The notes under the pieces were generated by a model. The model saw nothing but the letters and a program-made list of their open reading frames with translations, was not told the origin of the DNA and did no database searches. From positions 1-45,434 of the forward strand of contig FLMG01002197.1 of assembly GCA_900088475.1 (NCBI GenBank): DNA of 45,434 nt. Reading direction: 5' to 3'. Source of the stretch: Hyphochytrium catenoides (Eukaryota > Sar > Hyphochytriomycetes > Hyphochytriales > Hyphochytriaceae). This document shows, piece after piece, positions 34,301 to 44,390 of the stretch. The translations under genes were made by a program, and so were the position numbers. Position 1 is the stretch's first letter; every line of letters starts with the position of its first letter.

Positions 34301-35336
34301 TTTCAGATAACAAGGTTGCCACTGTCCCTATCCGTTCCTAGTGGAGCATCCGTAACCAATGAAGAAGGAAGAGCTAACTTCGCTCTTCTCCATTTCTCTC
34401 TCCAGATCTCTGCCATGGGCGACTGCTATAAGAAGACGTCGCTTACATCGCTGAATGTGTCCAACAATAACATATCACAGGTAATTAGGACAGCCGCTGG
34501 GGCCACAACCCACGGCCGTACATGGGTGAACACTCTTTTGCCCTGCCGGAGAGTGCATTCCCCAGTCTCTTCTCACCTCTCCGATCTCTGTCTCCTTGTT
34601 CCCTTCCAATAACTACAGATCCCATTAGAGTTGGGTTTGTTTGAGCAGTTGAAGGCTCTTCTCATCGTCGGAAATCCTCAAAGAACCGTGAGAACCCACA
34701 TCGTCTCTCAGGGGTCCGAGGCAATCCTCGCATATCTCAAGAGCAGATTGCCAGAAAAGCTGACCATTGATGATGGTGAGAGTGGACTCAGCTCCGATAT
34801 ACTGTCAGTTCTTTGCTCTTCTTCCCCTCACTGAGATTTGTGCGCCATTGACAGTTCTAGAAGACACCAAGGCAGGAGATGCCAACGAGGGGAGTATCTC
34901 CAGCGTGGGGGAAGGAGATAGAGGGAGAGAAATAGAGCTACGCTCTCAACCCCAGAGTCGAGTTACGGCCAAGCCCCAGACAGAGACTCAGAGAGAAGCG
35001 AAACAGCCGACAATTTCCAGCTTTGAGCGGGAGGAGGATGAACGCCCACCGCCGAGGGAATCTGGGCAGAGGATGACTGCCGCGCCTAGAGCCCCTCCCG
35101 TGCAGTCAGCCGGGGCCATGGATAGAGCGAAGCAAGACCCTGAAGAGAGCACAGAAATGGATGATAGCATCATCGTAGGGCGAGTTAGAGAGCTGACGGC
35201 CCAGGTAGAGGACTTAGAGCGCGAGCTAGAGTACGCCTCAGTCAGTCAATCAAAGCGGTTTGCGCTGAAGAAGGAGCTGGCCTTGAAGAGAGCAGAGAAG
35301 ATTCGCGAAGAGAGAAAGTTAGGATGGCGAAAATAG
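30432..35336 (+). CDS. LRRC40: Leucine-rich-repeat protein, LRRC40 homologue with C-terminal extension
   Basis: Seventeen exons join in phase to about 779 residues: 30432-30560, 30769-30815, 31056-31196, 31502-31611, 31767-31832, 32050-32147, 32299-32437, 32604-32777, 32968-33022, 33175-33274, 33348-33463, 33593-33719, 33823-33978, 34147-34314, 34406-34480, 34619-34775 and 34855-35336. Introns tend to fall once per repeat, often in the Asn ladder. Repeats follow the LxxLxLxxNxLxxLP pattern (e.g. TLTYLDLSHSNKL, VLDLRDNSIQALPPEICLLE). The two half-blocks, each closed by a GNP-RT/AIRR-type cap then YLRSR or YLKSRLPE, are the LRRC40 layout. Residues 620-779 are an added polar region and a predicted coiled coil (ELTAQVEDLERELEYA) that human LRRC40 lacks. 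The family's function is poorly known. The 34314 donor was chosen by LRR spacing. Introns carry long CT tracts. Confidence 0.9.
30604..30710. repeat. CT tract in LRRC40 intron 1
   Basis: Two CT runs with a short interruption, pyrimidine on the coding strand, in the first intron. Confidence 0.9.
30998..31036. repeat. CT tract before LRRC40 exon 3
   Basis: A pure CT run ends 20 bases before the exon 3 acceptor and may serve as an exaggerated polypyrimidine tract. Confidence 0.88.
31240..31354. repeat. CT tracts in LRRC40 intron 3
   Basis: Two CT runs in the coding-strand pyrimidine orientation inside the third intron. Confidence 0.88.
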
Positions 35337-35356
35337 GGCGACGCTAATGTTTGCAC

Positions 35357-35812
35357 CTAAGCCAAGCCTTGTCCATCTTTCCGATCCGGGTGATTGCCTC
35401 CATTAGCTCGCAGTAACTTCCGTATTGCTTTTTGTTTGGAGCGGACAACAGCGCCATCGCTCTCCTTGGTAACTCTAGCTCTCCAGGTCTTCAAGTCTGT
35501 TAGTGACCAGGAGGATAAGCCCTGCGTGAGCGTATCCACTTTCGCTTCAAGGTCGCCTTGCTCCTCACCATTTGCTTCTCGAACAGACTCCTTATCCCGG
35601 TGACTTGAGGAGCGAAGACTGGAGCCACTTCCAACGACTGGCACAGGTTCGCAAGGAAGAGAGTTGGAGAATGCTTGAAGCCTCGCGCGCTTGACGCCAT
35701 GGTCCACTATGCATAGCATTCCATCCTCAATACATCCTTCCTGCTCCTCCTGCAGGAGCCAAGGGAGCTTTCGCCTGATCGCGGTCCTTCCACCGCTTGG
35801 CTCCGAGGCCAT
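35357..35812 (-). CDS. Unidentified protein or last exon
   Basis: Open frame of 151 residues from ATG 35812; the frame is open slightly further upstream with no other ATG, so this may instead be a terminal exon. Composition is charged and polar, with GGRTAIRRKLPWLLQEEQEG near the start and LKTWRARVTKESDGAVVRSK then QKAIRKLLRANGG near the end. No motif I recognise. Its stop is only 20 bp from the facing LRRC40 stop, so the two transcripts must overlap at their 3' ends if both are made. It may belong with the first-exon candidate at 36203-36421. Confidence 0.42.
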   Translation of the reverse strand: MASEPSGGRTAIRRKLPWLLQEEQEGCIEDGMLCIVDHGVKRARLQAFSNSLPCEPVPVVGSGSSLRSSSHRDKESVREANGEEQGDLEAKVDTLTQGLSSWSLTDLKTWRARVTKESDGAVVRSKQKAIRKLLRANGGNHPDRKDGQGLA

Positions 35813-36202
35813 TTGCGATGCTTCCACTGTTGTCCTTGGTCAAACGTCAAGCTCGGCTCGTCATCCTTGCAGGTCTCCACTGCGTCCGGGAGCACGTCAA
35901 CGAGCCTTCGCTTGCTCTGATTCTTGAGCTCCGTCAATGGCAAACGGGAGACAAATGCACCTCAGAAAGTGCCTTCAAAATCTTTTATGACCTCAAGATT
36001 TGATCTGCATCAGCAAGTGGGATCAGAAATACGGATATCGGGCACTACTTCCATTGTGCTTTGCAGTATTGGAATGGTGCTTTTGCCAGAGTGATTTTCT
36101 GGTAACAAATGCCAATTTCAATCTGTTTAGAGTTTTTCGGACAGGATCGAGTCATCGCTGCTGAAAAACCTTCTGAATGAAAAGATTGAGCGATAACTTT
36201 AC

Positions 36203-36421
36203 TTCTTTATCCTTTGATAACCGATTCTTGGCAATCATCCAAGGTCCCCGCCACTGATTCTGTGGGCGCGCTCTGTCTGCGGATGGAGAGTGCTGAACAC
36301 ACTGGACCCTTGAGCTTGCCAATAGTGCAGCTCGCTTCTTAGGAGGCGGGCCGTCCCTCAGCTGTTTGTTAGGAGAGACTCCGGTCTCAAGGAACGACAA
36401 ACCGTTCAGTGGACGATACAT
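36203..36421 (-). CDS. Possible first exon of the unidentified minus-strand gene
   Basis: ATG at 36421, beginning MYRPLNGLSFLETGVSPNKQ and ending at a GT donor after NRLSKDKE. The product is basic and rich in Pro, Lys and Arg. A further protein-like segment (FVSRLPLTELKNQSKRRLVD) lies between it and the 35812 ATG in a third frame. I could not find in-phase joins for all three pieces. If the start is right, it lies 79 bp from the divergent TIM22 start. Confidence 0.3.
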
Positions 36422-36500
36422 TTTTCTGTCTATGTCCTAAGGAATGCGTCCTCCTAAAACTCAAGAGCATTGCCTTTTATAACTGGCAGCGATAGGGCCA

Positions 36501-37288
36501 ATGGCGGCTTCACCTCCACAGCAGCCTCATCCAGCGCTATTGCCGGTCTACAAGTTCTTATATGACTCCCAGGAGGTCTGCTGGAAGAAAGCGGTCGTGG
36601 CATCAGTCTCTGGTACGGCTTCCAAGCTCTCCGCATCATTGGCTCAGGCGTCTCTCATTGTCCCTGACGCTTCTTTTGCTAAGGTATCGGGCTTGGGATA
36701 GGCTTTGGAACGTTTCTCGGAACCTTTGAAGGCGCTCATGGAGAGATTGTCGGCGACACAATGCTACAGCAGCTCAAGTATGGCTTTCGAAAGACTTATT
36801 ATGCCTCACTAGAGCGCAGTATTTACTTTGCTAAGGTACTTTTGGCGCCACGTAGCTCCTGTACGCGACCTCTACTGCGTCTCTCACTCTCGCTTTAAAT
36901 CAGCAATTCTCAGTTCTTGGCGGGATCTTCATGCTGATAGAGTGCCCATTAGAGCGGCACCGGGCACGGCATGACATCTTCAACCCCTTTATCGCAGGTG
37001 CCAGCCTTCCTCTTGTGTGGCTTCCCAAGACGAGACTAACTTCTAACTGGTCACGCCGTGATTTGTCCACTAGGCACGTCCACTGGAGCAATTGTTGGAG
37101 CCGTGGCGGCAAGACAACTGCCCTGGAAAGGTAACCCATGATTGCCCTGGCTGCACCTCACAAGCAACTTACAAGCTTGTGAATTGCCTCCGATACCAGT
37201 GGCACTGAGACATGCGGCGAAGAGTGGCGCAGGCTTCGGTGCCTTCACAGCTGTCTTTGAGCTCGGATTGAATTACTTGAAGGAATGA
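36501..37288 (+). CDS. TIM22: Mitochondrial inner-membrane translocase TIM22 homologue (Tim17/22/23 family)
   Basis: Core channel of the TIM22 complex, which inserts carrier proteins into the mitochondrial inner membrane. Five exons, 36501-36612, 36684-36835, 36904-36997, 37074-37130 and 37200-37288, join in phase to 167 residues. The Gly-rich family motifs appear only after splicing: [58 protein letters not shown] and [20 protein letters not shown]. The conserved Cys before and within the bundle (VCWKK and IECPLE) matches the TIM22 disulfide pair. Four hydrophobic helices are visible. It is somewhat shorter than human (194) or yeast (207) TIM22. Another PRAT-family member is possible, but the IEC-x-x-E-x-x-R signature favours TIM22. 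Confidence 0.88.
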
Positions 37289-37405
37289 GTAGCAGCTTTT
37301 GACAAGCGAGCACCGTCCGGCATCCTGAGCTAGACCTTCGGACACAAGTCCACTTTACCTTGGACTCATGGAGTATGCGGAGCCCTGAAGAAGAACGAAC
37401 CGCCC

Positions 37406-40269
37406 TCACACCATTTGAGAGTGATTGGCCTCCTCGGTGGCAGTAAGCAGCTGCTGATTAGCCAGAACTGCTAAGCGAAGGCGTTCGTCCTTGAGAACTT
37501 CTCGCCAGTGCGACAGCAGCAAGCGGTCTAGTGCAGCCATCTGATGCGACAGAAGTGATGAGCTGCTGGAGGAAAGATTTGTACCCGTGACCGCCTCTCC
37601 TTGCTGATCTACCACTCCATTGCTAGTCTCGCTCTCTCTCGCGCGCACCTCCTCCTCTCTTCTTCGCTCTCCCACTCTCTTTCTCTCTCTTTTTGCCCCT
37701 TTGCCTTCTCTCTTCAATTTCTTTCACCTTTCTCGCCTTTGCCTAGTGCTTTCTTACTTATTGCTGAATGGACCCTGCCTGTTCGCTAGAGCTCAACCTC
37801 TTTTGTTCATAATAACCTCTATATACCTGAATATCATCGACATCGCTTGCAATGGGTCCACCGTCTAAGACGCCTCTGCCCACATGACTCCGTATCGCTC
37901 GACTTGGAGCTCGAAGTAACACTGTTTCAGCTCTTTGTAGAGCTTGTTCCTGCATCTCGACATTTGAGAGAGATATCGAAGGACTTCTACCGTCCAGCCA
38001 GTGGACCGCTGCCTCCTTCTTCCACCCTAGCCTCCAGAGTAATAAGGAAAGATTGAAGGTCGCACTGACCCATCCCCGCTTCATCATCTTGAGATAGAAG
38101 GATTGCAAGACATCCATCCCTGCACGAGCTTGTCCTTTGCACGCTAGCAGCACAGCTTTATTGTTAAGAAGCTGCAGCTGCAGGTCGAAGACCCACGATA
38201 AGGCTTCAGTGTCACCTAACCAGAACAACTGGAGATAAGACTAGAGCCATCCAGAATGATAAGACATTGGCAGCCAAATCATGGCCAGGCGGACAATGAC
38301 GCCGAGAATGTCGGAATGGGCAGGGCGAACCAAATGGCTAAGTTTAAGGCAGTCAGCACGTCGGCACCTTCATCTCGGTAAACGTCCTCGAGCCGTGAGA
38401 GTTCAACCTCCGCCGTATTCAATGACTCAAAAGATGCTTCTGCACGTTCCAAGCAAAGAAGTGCGTCGGCCTTGTACAGCAGCACCCGAGGGTTGTTTGG
38501 GTCTGCATCAAGGACCTTCTCACAACATTCCAGGGCGAGCTCATAGTCACCAGCCTGTGGAGGAATTTAAAACCATGAACATCGGCATGAGCGAGACATC
38601 ATAGCGGGAGATAGACGAGAATGGAGGGTGTTAGGAAAGCAGAGGACTATCGCTACGCGATCTATAATACCTGCAGACAGACGTACGCCTTATCACAAAG
38701 TAGGTCCTGAACAGGTATAGAGGTGGAGTTAGTTGCTGAGGGAGCCTCCTCGTAAGCTGTTCGCTCTCAGACCCTTGCTTGGCATGTTTAGATGGTAATG
38801 TCCTTACCTCAAGGTCAGGAAAGCTGCTGTTTTCCTCTTCTAATACCTCCCCTGCTCTGGTCCAATCTCCCTCACGACATAACGAGTCTATCAGCTGCTG
38901 GCAGATCATCTCTCTCGGCACTTGTTCTGTCATCTTCAGCGTAGGCATCCGCTTAGGGACCAGTGATCGACCAAGAGCGATAGATATTGGGCCTATTAGT
39001 AGATTGGTCTTACGGCGCTCTTTCTTCTTGCTCTCTGTCAGGAGCAGCTCTAACAGCTCAGATCTTTGCCTAGCATTCTTGCCCTCTCTCGCTGCAACTG
39101 CTACGTTATACATGGCGAAGCAATTGTGCTCATCTAGCTCAAGAGCCCGCCGCAGATCTGCCATTGCAGTCTCAGGGTCGTCTCGAAGGCCTCTTATGGC
39201 TCCCCGAGAAGCCCAGGCTTCTGACGATAAAGGCTGCCGGCTCTGGGAATACTTGCCAAGCAGCTTCTCTCCAGTCTCAAGGTCTGCGTCAAGCAAATAG
39301 CCCAGGGATAAATAGAACGACGAGTCCGTAGCTCTTTTTTGGGAGTTGCACACGTTATGGACATGACAAATAGCGCTTGAAACCTTGTCCAGAGCGAGCT
39401 CCACGAGCCCAAGGAGCAATTCTGCCATCTCTGCGGTCCTATGGATTGGACCGTCAAAGACAGAATGCAGAGGAGGTATAGCGTGTGGTAGTGAACAATG
39501 CAAGAGGAGATAGGAGCAGCTATTGGTAAGAAACGCTATCGAAGCTCAAAGACCAGTGGTGAGCAGTAGTACCTTGAGTCAGGATGATCTCTAACTAGCG
39601 CGTTAAGGATGTCCTCTGCTCGGTCAAACGCTTGTGTTCTGATGCAGGAGGCAGCGTGCAAGAGAGCGAGATTGGGATCTGTGAAGGTGAAGAAACCGGC
39701 GGCCTTCTGCCTCTTTGAAGCTTTGGGCTGGAAAGACTTGAGAAACAGTAAAGCCGAGTCTGCAATAGAGATAGCCTTCTTGTCCTCTCCCTTTCTCAGA
39801 AATAGTACGAAGAGCGGCACCAGCAGCCTCTGATAAGCTTCTCTAATAAGCTCTTCCTCATCGCTATGCTCTTCCAAAAGATCTAATGCATCACATGTCA
39901 GTGCTTTAGTCAAAGCTAGCCAGAGACGACAGCAGACTATCATTACCTTTGATAGCCCCAATAGCTTCCTGAAGCTTTAGCTGAAGATTATGGGCAGCAG
40001 ATTCTACTCCCACGCCATCTGCTTGAGATTTGGCAAACCGGCAAATAAGGAGGTTGACCTCAGCGTAGAGTTTGTGGTTAGCTTCCAAGCCCAATCTTAG
40101 AAGGTTTTCCAGAACCTATGCATAGCGAAGTGGCACTGTAAGACTATCATCCGGTTGGAGCATCAACACCTCCCGACACTCCTCTCTGTCCTACCTTCTC
40201 ACAAGCTCCATGTTGCGCGTCTTCATACAACCCTTTGGCATCTGCCATAAGGTCCGCGTATCTCTCCAT
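37406..40269 (-). CDS. TPR-like helical-repeat protein
   Basis: Exons 40195-40269, 39947-40115, 39573-39915, 38808-39519, 38671-38706 and 38360-38554 join in phase. A seventh begins at 38228, and a last exon ends at the stop at 37406. The first encodes MERYADLMADAKGLYEDAQH. TPR-type helix pairs are clear: AYVCLQAGDYELALECCEKV then LDADPNNPRVLLYKADALLC, AMADLRRALELDEHNCFAMY, and LLNNKAVLLACKGQARAG then FNLSLLLWRLGWKKEAAVHW. The C-terminal part resembles TRAPPC12-type TPR proteins, but I cannot name the family with confidence. The junction after 39947 needs a 31-nt intron or reflects a frameshift. The donor at 38359 and all joins after 38228 are uncertain. Exon 38671-38706 is a 36-bp micro-exon. 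Confidence 0.68.
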
Positions 40270-40674
40270 CCTCCTGAGAGACCAACGCCCGCCTCAGCGT
40301 CACAGACATTCAAGCATTTCCTCTGCCGCAGCCTTCCCTATCAGCACCAGGGACGAACGTCCTGCGATCCCGATGTGCATCATTGTCCTGGCACTTTCCA
40401 CTCTAACAGCTTCAAGAACCACAAAGCAGCTTCTTCAATGAAAACTGGCCGTAAAGACTATCATTAAGGTTGGCAATCACCTTGTCGCAGATCCGAATTC
40501 TGAAGCTCCGATAATAAAAAAAAAGAGCAACCACCTCACCCTCCCGCCAAAAATGTACTTGCGGTTAGCGGTCATTGACTATTTCCTACGTTAGCGGTAC
40601 TCTTATAACGATTTCTGGCTCTTTCTGGCTCTCTGGCGGTCGCTGGTGGGGCCAGCATAAGCAAGAAGGGGGGA

Positions 40675-40706
<32 letters not shown>

Positions 40707-40845
40707 CAGAGAGAGAGAGAGAGCGAGAGAGAGAGAGCGAGAGAGAGAGCCAGAGAGAGAGAGAGAGCGAGAGAGAGACAGAGAGAGCGAGAGACAGAGA
40801 GAGACAGAGAGACAGAGAGACAGACAGAGAGAGAAAGAGAAAGAG
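40675..40845. repeat. (GA)n / GAGAGACA purine microsatellite
   Basis: A long GA-rich tract with periodic C interruptions (GAGAGC, GAGACA). It yields artificial Arg/Glu or Ser/Leu frames. It lies a few hundred bases upstream of the TPR gene start. Confidence 0.93.
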
Positions 40846-40899
40846 TGACGGCAGGCTGTAGGGCTGATGGCTGATGATAGCCGCCAGTGTCTTATGCTT

Positions 40900-41024
40900 C
40901 GACCTTCGGTCCAGTGAGACGACAATACCTAGGACGCTCTAGCCATGATCTTGTTGTCTCCTTCAAGGACCAGGGACGAGACGCTCTAGGCATGATCGAC
41001 CTTCGGTCCAGTGAGACGACAATA
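40900..41024. repeat. Nested direct duplication, order A-B-B'-A
   Basis: A 28-bp block (starts CGACCTTCGGTCCAGTGAG) occurs identically at 40900-40927 and 40997-41024. Between them a second block, GACGCTCTAG(C/G)CATGATC, appears twice with one mismatch (about 40933-40950 and 40979-40997). All copies are in the same orientation. Confidence 0.88.
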
Positions 41025-41614
41025 GCCCTTGGACTTCAGTGGGCTGCTGGTCTATGCGAATTCCGCTACCGCTGTCAGAGACTATCAGCTGATGAAAGTC
41101 TTTGACTTTGCGTTGACCTCGTGATTGTGGAGCATCACAGGCTCCTGTACCGTTATTCTCCCATTGACAAGCTTCTCCTAGGTGTCAAGGACTAGGACCA
41201 TGGTGGCTGTCCCTGGGTTACCTGTTAGATTCCTTGGAGCAGTATGCACTGCATGCCATGATAGCTGCCCCTTACTCGGGGACCAACTAGAATGATCGGA
41301 AGCATGGTGGAACAAGGTCTATGAGGTGCACGCTCTTGGATTCACCAGCGCATTATATGACTTCTATGGCTTCGCTCTGTGTTGCCCCAGTTGGCATGTC
41401 CAGGCTTGTCAGTCTTGTCCGCCCGTTGCAGGCAGCAGGCTCTCATCTTGCTCGTCGGTTTTGTTCTGCCTTTAGATTTACACTACACATATCCGCCACC
41501 AAACTGCTGGAGAGAACACCTTGCTCACACTGCTCGATATCTGTCGCAAGGGGGCCTGTAAACTCGTGAGACTGAGGATTGCTTGTTCTCAAGCCATACT
41601 AATGACCTATTGAG

Positions 41615-41719
41615 GTCTACAAGGATTACGCGCTTGTCCTGAAGGATAGAAGTCAGATTACACAGATGATGCTGGTCTTTCTGCCTTCAGAACCTCATGT
41701 GGATGATGGCCGACGATAA
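41615..41719 (+). CDS. Possible terminal exon of an unresolved gene
   Basis: After a good acceptor (TACTAAT-like branch site then ATTGAG at 41614) a 34-codon frame runs to TAA at 41717-41719. It begins VYKDYALVLKDRSQITQMML and has a convincing protein-like character. Upstream exons were not resolved and no family is recognised. Confidence 0.28.
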   Translation, partial: VYKDYALVLKDRSQITQMMLVFLPSEPHVDDGRR

Positions 41720-41865
41720 GACGAGTAGTGCTAAACAAGCTGAACAGAAGCAATATTTTGAGGCCGCGGCTTGTAGTTATAACTCTCAGGGTGGCTCCCA
41801 AGGAAGACAGAAGACCTTTATTTTGTCTCAGTTACCGTTGCCTCAGCCACATGGACATTGATCTC

Positions 41866-43641
41866 TTAGAGCCTTGCCTTCGGTTTCGCTGCATCAAAGA
41901 CAGTGTTTAGCTTCATTGCCAACCCCATGTTGCCCTTCACTTTGATCTTCCCCTTCATAAACGCCTGTTGGGCGTTCAGTTTCCCTGCTATCAGCTGCAA
42001 GAAATCGGCTTCAGAGACAGTCAAGGCAATGTCAGAACTTTTCTCGCCCTTTGACAGTGTTCCAGAACCGTTCTTCAGATCCAGATTCCACCCTCCGGCA
42101 CCAGTGACGTTGAACTGCACCACTCCATTAAACTTCTTCACCATATCCGGCCCCTGGGACTTGAGTGCGCTATTGATCTGCCCAAATACTGCTTCTACTG
42201 TCAGAGCATCAGCGGCGGACGCAGCTGCCTGTTTTGGCGTAGGTTGGGTGCCGGAAAGCGAGGAAGGGAGAACCGCGCCACCTTCGATTCCGTCTTCAGC
42301 GAAGCCCATTCCTCCTGAGACAGGCCTCTTCATGGGCTTTTGGCGCCATTCGCGAGGACGCCTGTAAACAGTCACAACCGCTGCCCCACCTAGTCCCAGA
42401 TTGTGTGTTAGCCCAACCTCGGCGCTGTTCACCTGACGCGGACCTGCTTCTCCTCTTAGCTGCCAGCATATTTCTGAGGCTTGTGCAAGACCAGTGGCGC
42501 CTAGAGGATGACCCTTGGAGATAAGACCGCCGCTAGGGTTCACCACCACCCTCCCTCCGTAAGTATTGTCTCCTCGATCGACAAAGGCTCCAGCTTCTCC
42601 AGCTTCGCAGAGGCCCAAGGCCTCGTAAGTCACAAACTCATTGGCAGAGAAGCAATCGTGCAGCTCAACCACCTTGATATCCTTGGCACTAACTCTTGCC
42701 TGGCGCAGAGCAGCTTCTGCTGCCGCCTTGGACATATCAAAGCCAATTTGCTTCATTGCAGAGGGCTCCTTGAACGTTGAAGTCAGGTCGGTGGCCATTG
42801 CCATGCCGATGATCTCAATGGCCTGTCCTTCAAGCCCATGACGTCTCACAAACTCTTCAGAGGCGACAATGCAGGCGGCAGCTCCGTCAGAGGTTGGACA
42901 ACACTGCAGCTTTGTTAAAGGTCCAGCCACCGGTGGAGACTTTAGGATTTGCTCGAGAGTATAAATGTCCCGAAATTGGGAGTACGGATTGTTAGCAGAA
43001 TGGCGATGGTTCTTCTCCGCGACCTTAGCGATCTGCTCCTTGGTTGTGCCATAACGCTTCATATGCTCCAGTCCAGCATTGCCGAACATCCACGGTGCCA
43101 TGGGTTCGCCGTTGTAAGGACAGATCTCCATCATCTTTTCCAGATGAATGTCCAAAGGAACAGTGCGGTCAGTATACTTCTGGCCAAGAGATCCACGCTC
43201 CATCTTTTCGAAACCCAAAGTGAGAACACAGTCAGAAACTCCACCTTCAACGAACTGCTTGGCCATGTAGAGCGCACTGGAGCCTGTGGCGCAGTTGTTG
43301 TTCACATTGTACACTGGAATGCCCGTCATCCCCAATTGATAGACCGCGCGCTGCCCACATGTGGAGTCGCCGTAGCAATATCCCACACAAACCTGCTGCA
43401 CTTCGTTGTAGGAAATACTGGCGTCAACTAGAGCACGTGTGGCCGCAATCCTGGCCATATCGGGGTAGTCCCAGTCTTTGCGGCCAGGCTTCTCAAACTT
43501 CGTCATCCCGACCTATAACATAGCGGAATCAAGAGCATAGAACGATTAGCCGACGCACACATCGGGAAACCTCTAAGCTACTTATGACGCACTTACCCCG
43601 ACAATAAACACGCGCCTCTGTTGATTAGGTGATGATGCCAT
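41866..43641 (-). CDS. SCP2: Sterol carrier protein X: 3-ketoacyl-CoA thiolase fused to SCP2 domain, peroxisomal
   Basis: Cleaves branched-chain 3-oxoacyl-CoAs and carries lipids in peroxisomes. Two exons, 43597-43641 and 41866-43512, join in phase 0 within VFIVG-VGMTKF (563 residues; human SCPx is 547). The thiolase part (about 1-400) has the nucleophile Cys89 in NVNNNCATGSSALYMAKQ, QCCPTSDGAAACI, ELHDCFSANE, DRGDNTYGG and the catalytic His loop NPSGGLISKGHPLGATGLAQ. A linker of about 50 residues leads to a C-terminal SCP2 lipid-binding domain (FNVTGAGGWNLDLKNGSG, then MKGKIKVKGNMGLAMKL). The last three residues, ARL, fit the PTS1 peroxisome-import consensus. Domain order and all catalytic residues are intact. 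Very long second exon, unlike the finely split neighbours. Confidence 0.96.
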
Positions 43642-43901
43642 CTTGCTACAGCTGGAGATCACACTGGAAGTTCTCTGACTGGAGGACTCCGGAATCTCGT
43701 CTGCAGATCCTAACCTTGAGATTTAAGAGCTCTCAACTGTCTGCACGAGTCTTGCTGGTCTTTCTTGCGTCTGTCGACGATGCTTCCACAGCTCTGAGAC
43801 TGTGTGAGGCCAGGACAACGGAGATGGATCTTCTTGCACTTGAACCTGACCTTGAAGTTTTTGTCATCCCTGCCGCTGCGCTGCATCAACGATGTGAGGG
43901 A

Positions 43902-44062
43902 GCTAGCCGTTAGCTACCGTTGAGCACTTTCCTTGTGGATTTTGTAGTTAGATTACCATAGGTTGAAGCAGAGAAAGGGCTAGCTGTTAGCCGCCAGAAG
44001 TGTTAGGAGTCACTTCGTGCTCTATTTTTGGAGTCTGACGTGGGCTTCAACTAGCTGTTAGC
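43902..44062. repeat. Three dispersed copies of a GCTAGC(C/T)GTTAGC motif
   Basis: Copies lie at about 43902-43914, 43979-43991 and 44050-44062 (the last with A for the first G), at intervals of 77 and 71 bp, roughly 260-420 bp upstream of the SCPx start. The half-sites CTAGC and GTTAGC make each copy near-palindromic. A regulatory role is only a suggestion. Confidence 0.6.
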
Positions 44063-44134
44063 AGTCGCCTAAATAATGGAGGAACTCTTTGTTGGTGGGG
44101 CGTTACAGATTCAGAGCTCTAATTCTTCTGATCT

Positions 44135-44136
<2 letters not shown>

Positions 44137-44217
<81 letters not shown>

Positions 44218-44390
44218 TCTCCTTCCCTCTGACTTCCTTCTCTCCCTCCCTTTCTGTTCTTTCTCGCCTCTGTTATCTCTCTCTCTCTCTCGCGCCCACT
44301 CTCCCTCTCTATTCGTCTCCCTTTCTCTGTTCTCTCGCTCTCCTGTTTTCTCTCTCTCTCTCTTCTGCGCTCCGTCTCTCTCCTTCTCTC
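44137..44390. repeat. (CT)n microsatellite cluster
   Basis: Several CT runs separated by short pyrimidine-rich interruptions. Both strands give low-complexity open frames that should not be called genes. Confidence 0.93.

Larger units (their letters stand above)
40270..41614. other. Spacer with GA tract and short duplicated blocks
   Basis: This 1.3-kb region holds a purine microsatellite (40675-40845) and a nested duplication (40900-41024). Protein-like fragments such as VEHHRLLYRYSPIDKLLL (about 41114-41170) and ILLVGFVLPLDLHYTYPPPN (about 41440-41500) may be exons of an undetected plus-strand gene ending at 41719, but I could not join them in phase. Confidence 0.45.

Noticed and set aside
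35821-36000. Selenocysteine-type TGA readthrough in the unidentified minus-strand gene (segments before and after FVSRLPL)
   Set aside because: The stop coincides with a possible TGAG splice acceptor and no selenocysteine insertion hairpin or known selenoprotein motif was seen.
40572-40925. Ser/Leu or Arg/Glu low-complexity frames at 40.6-40.9 kb
   Set aside because: Generated by the GA repeat and not supported by any non-repetitive flank.
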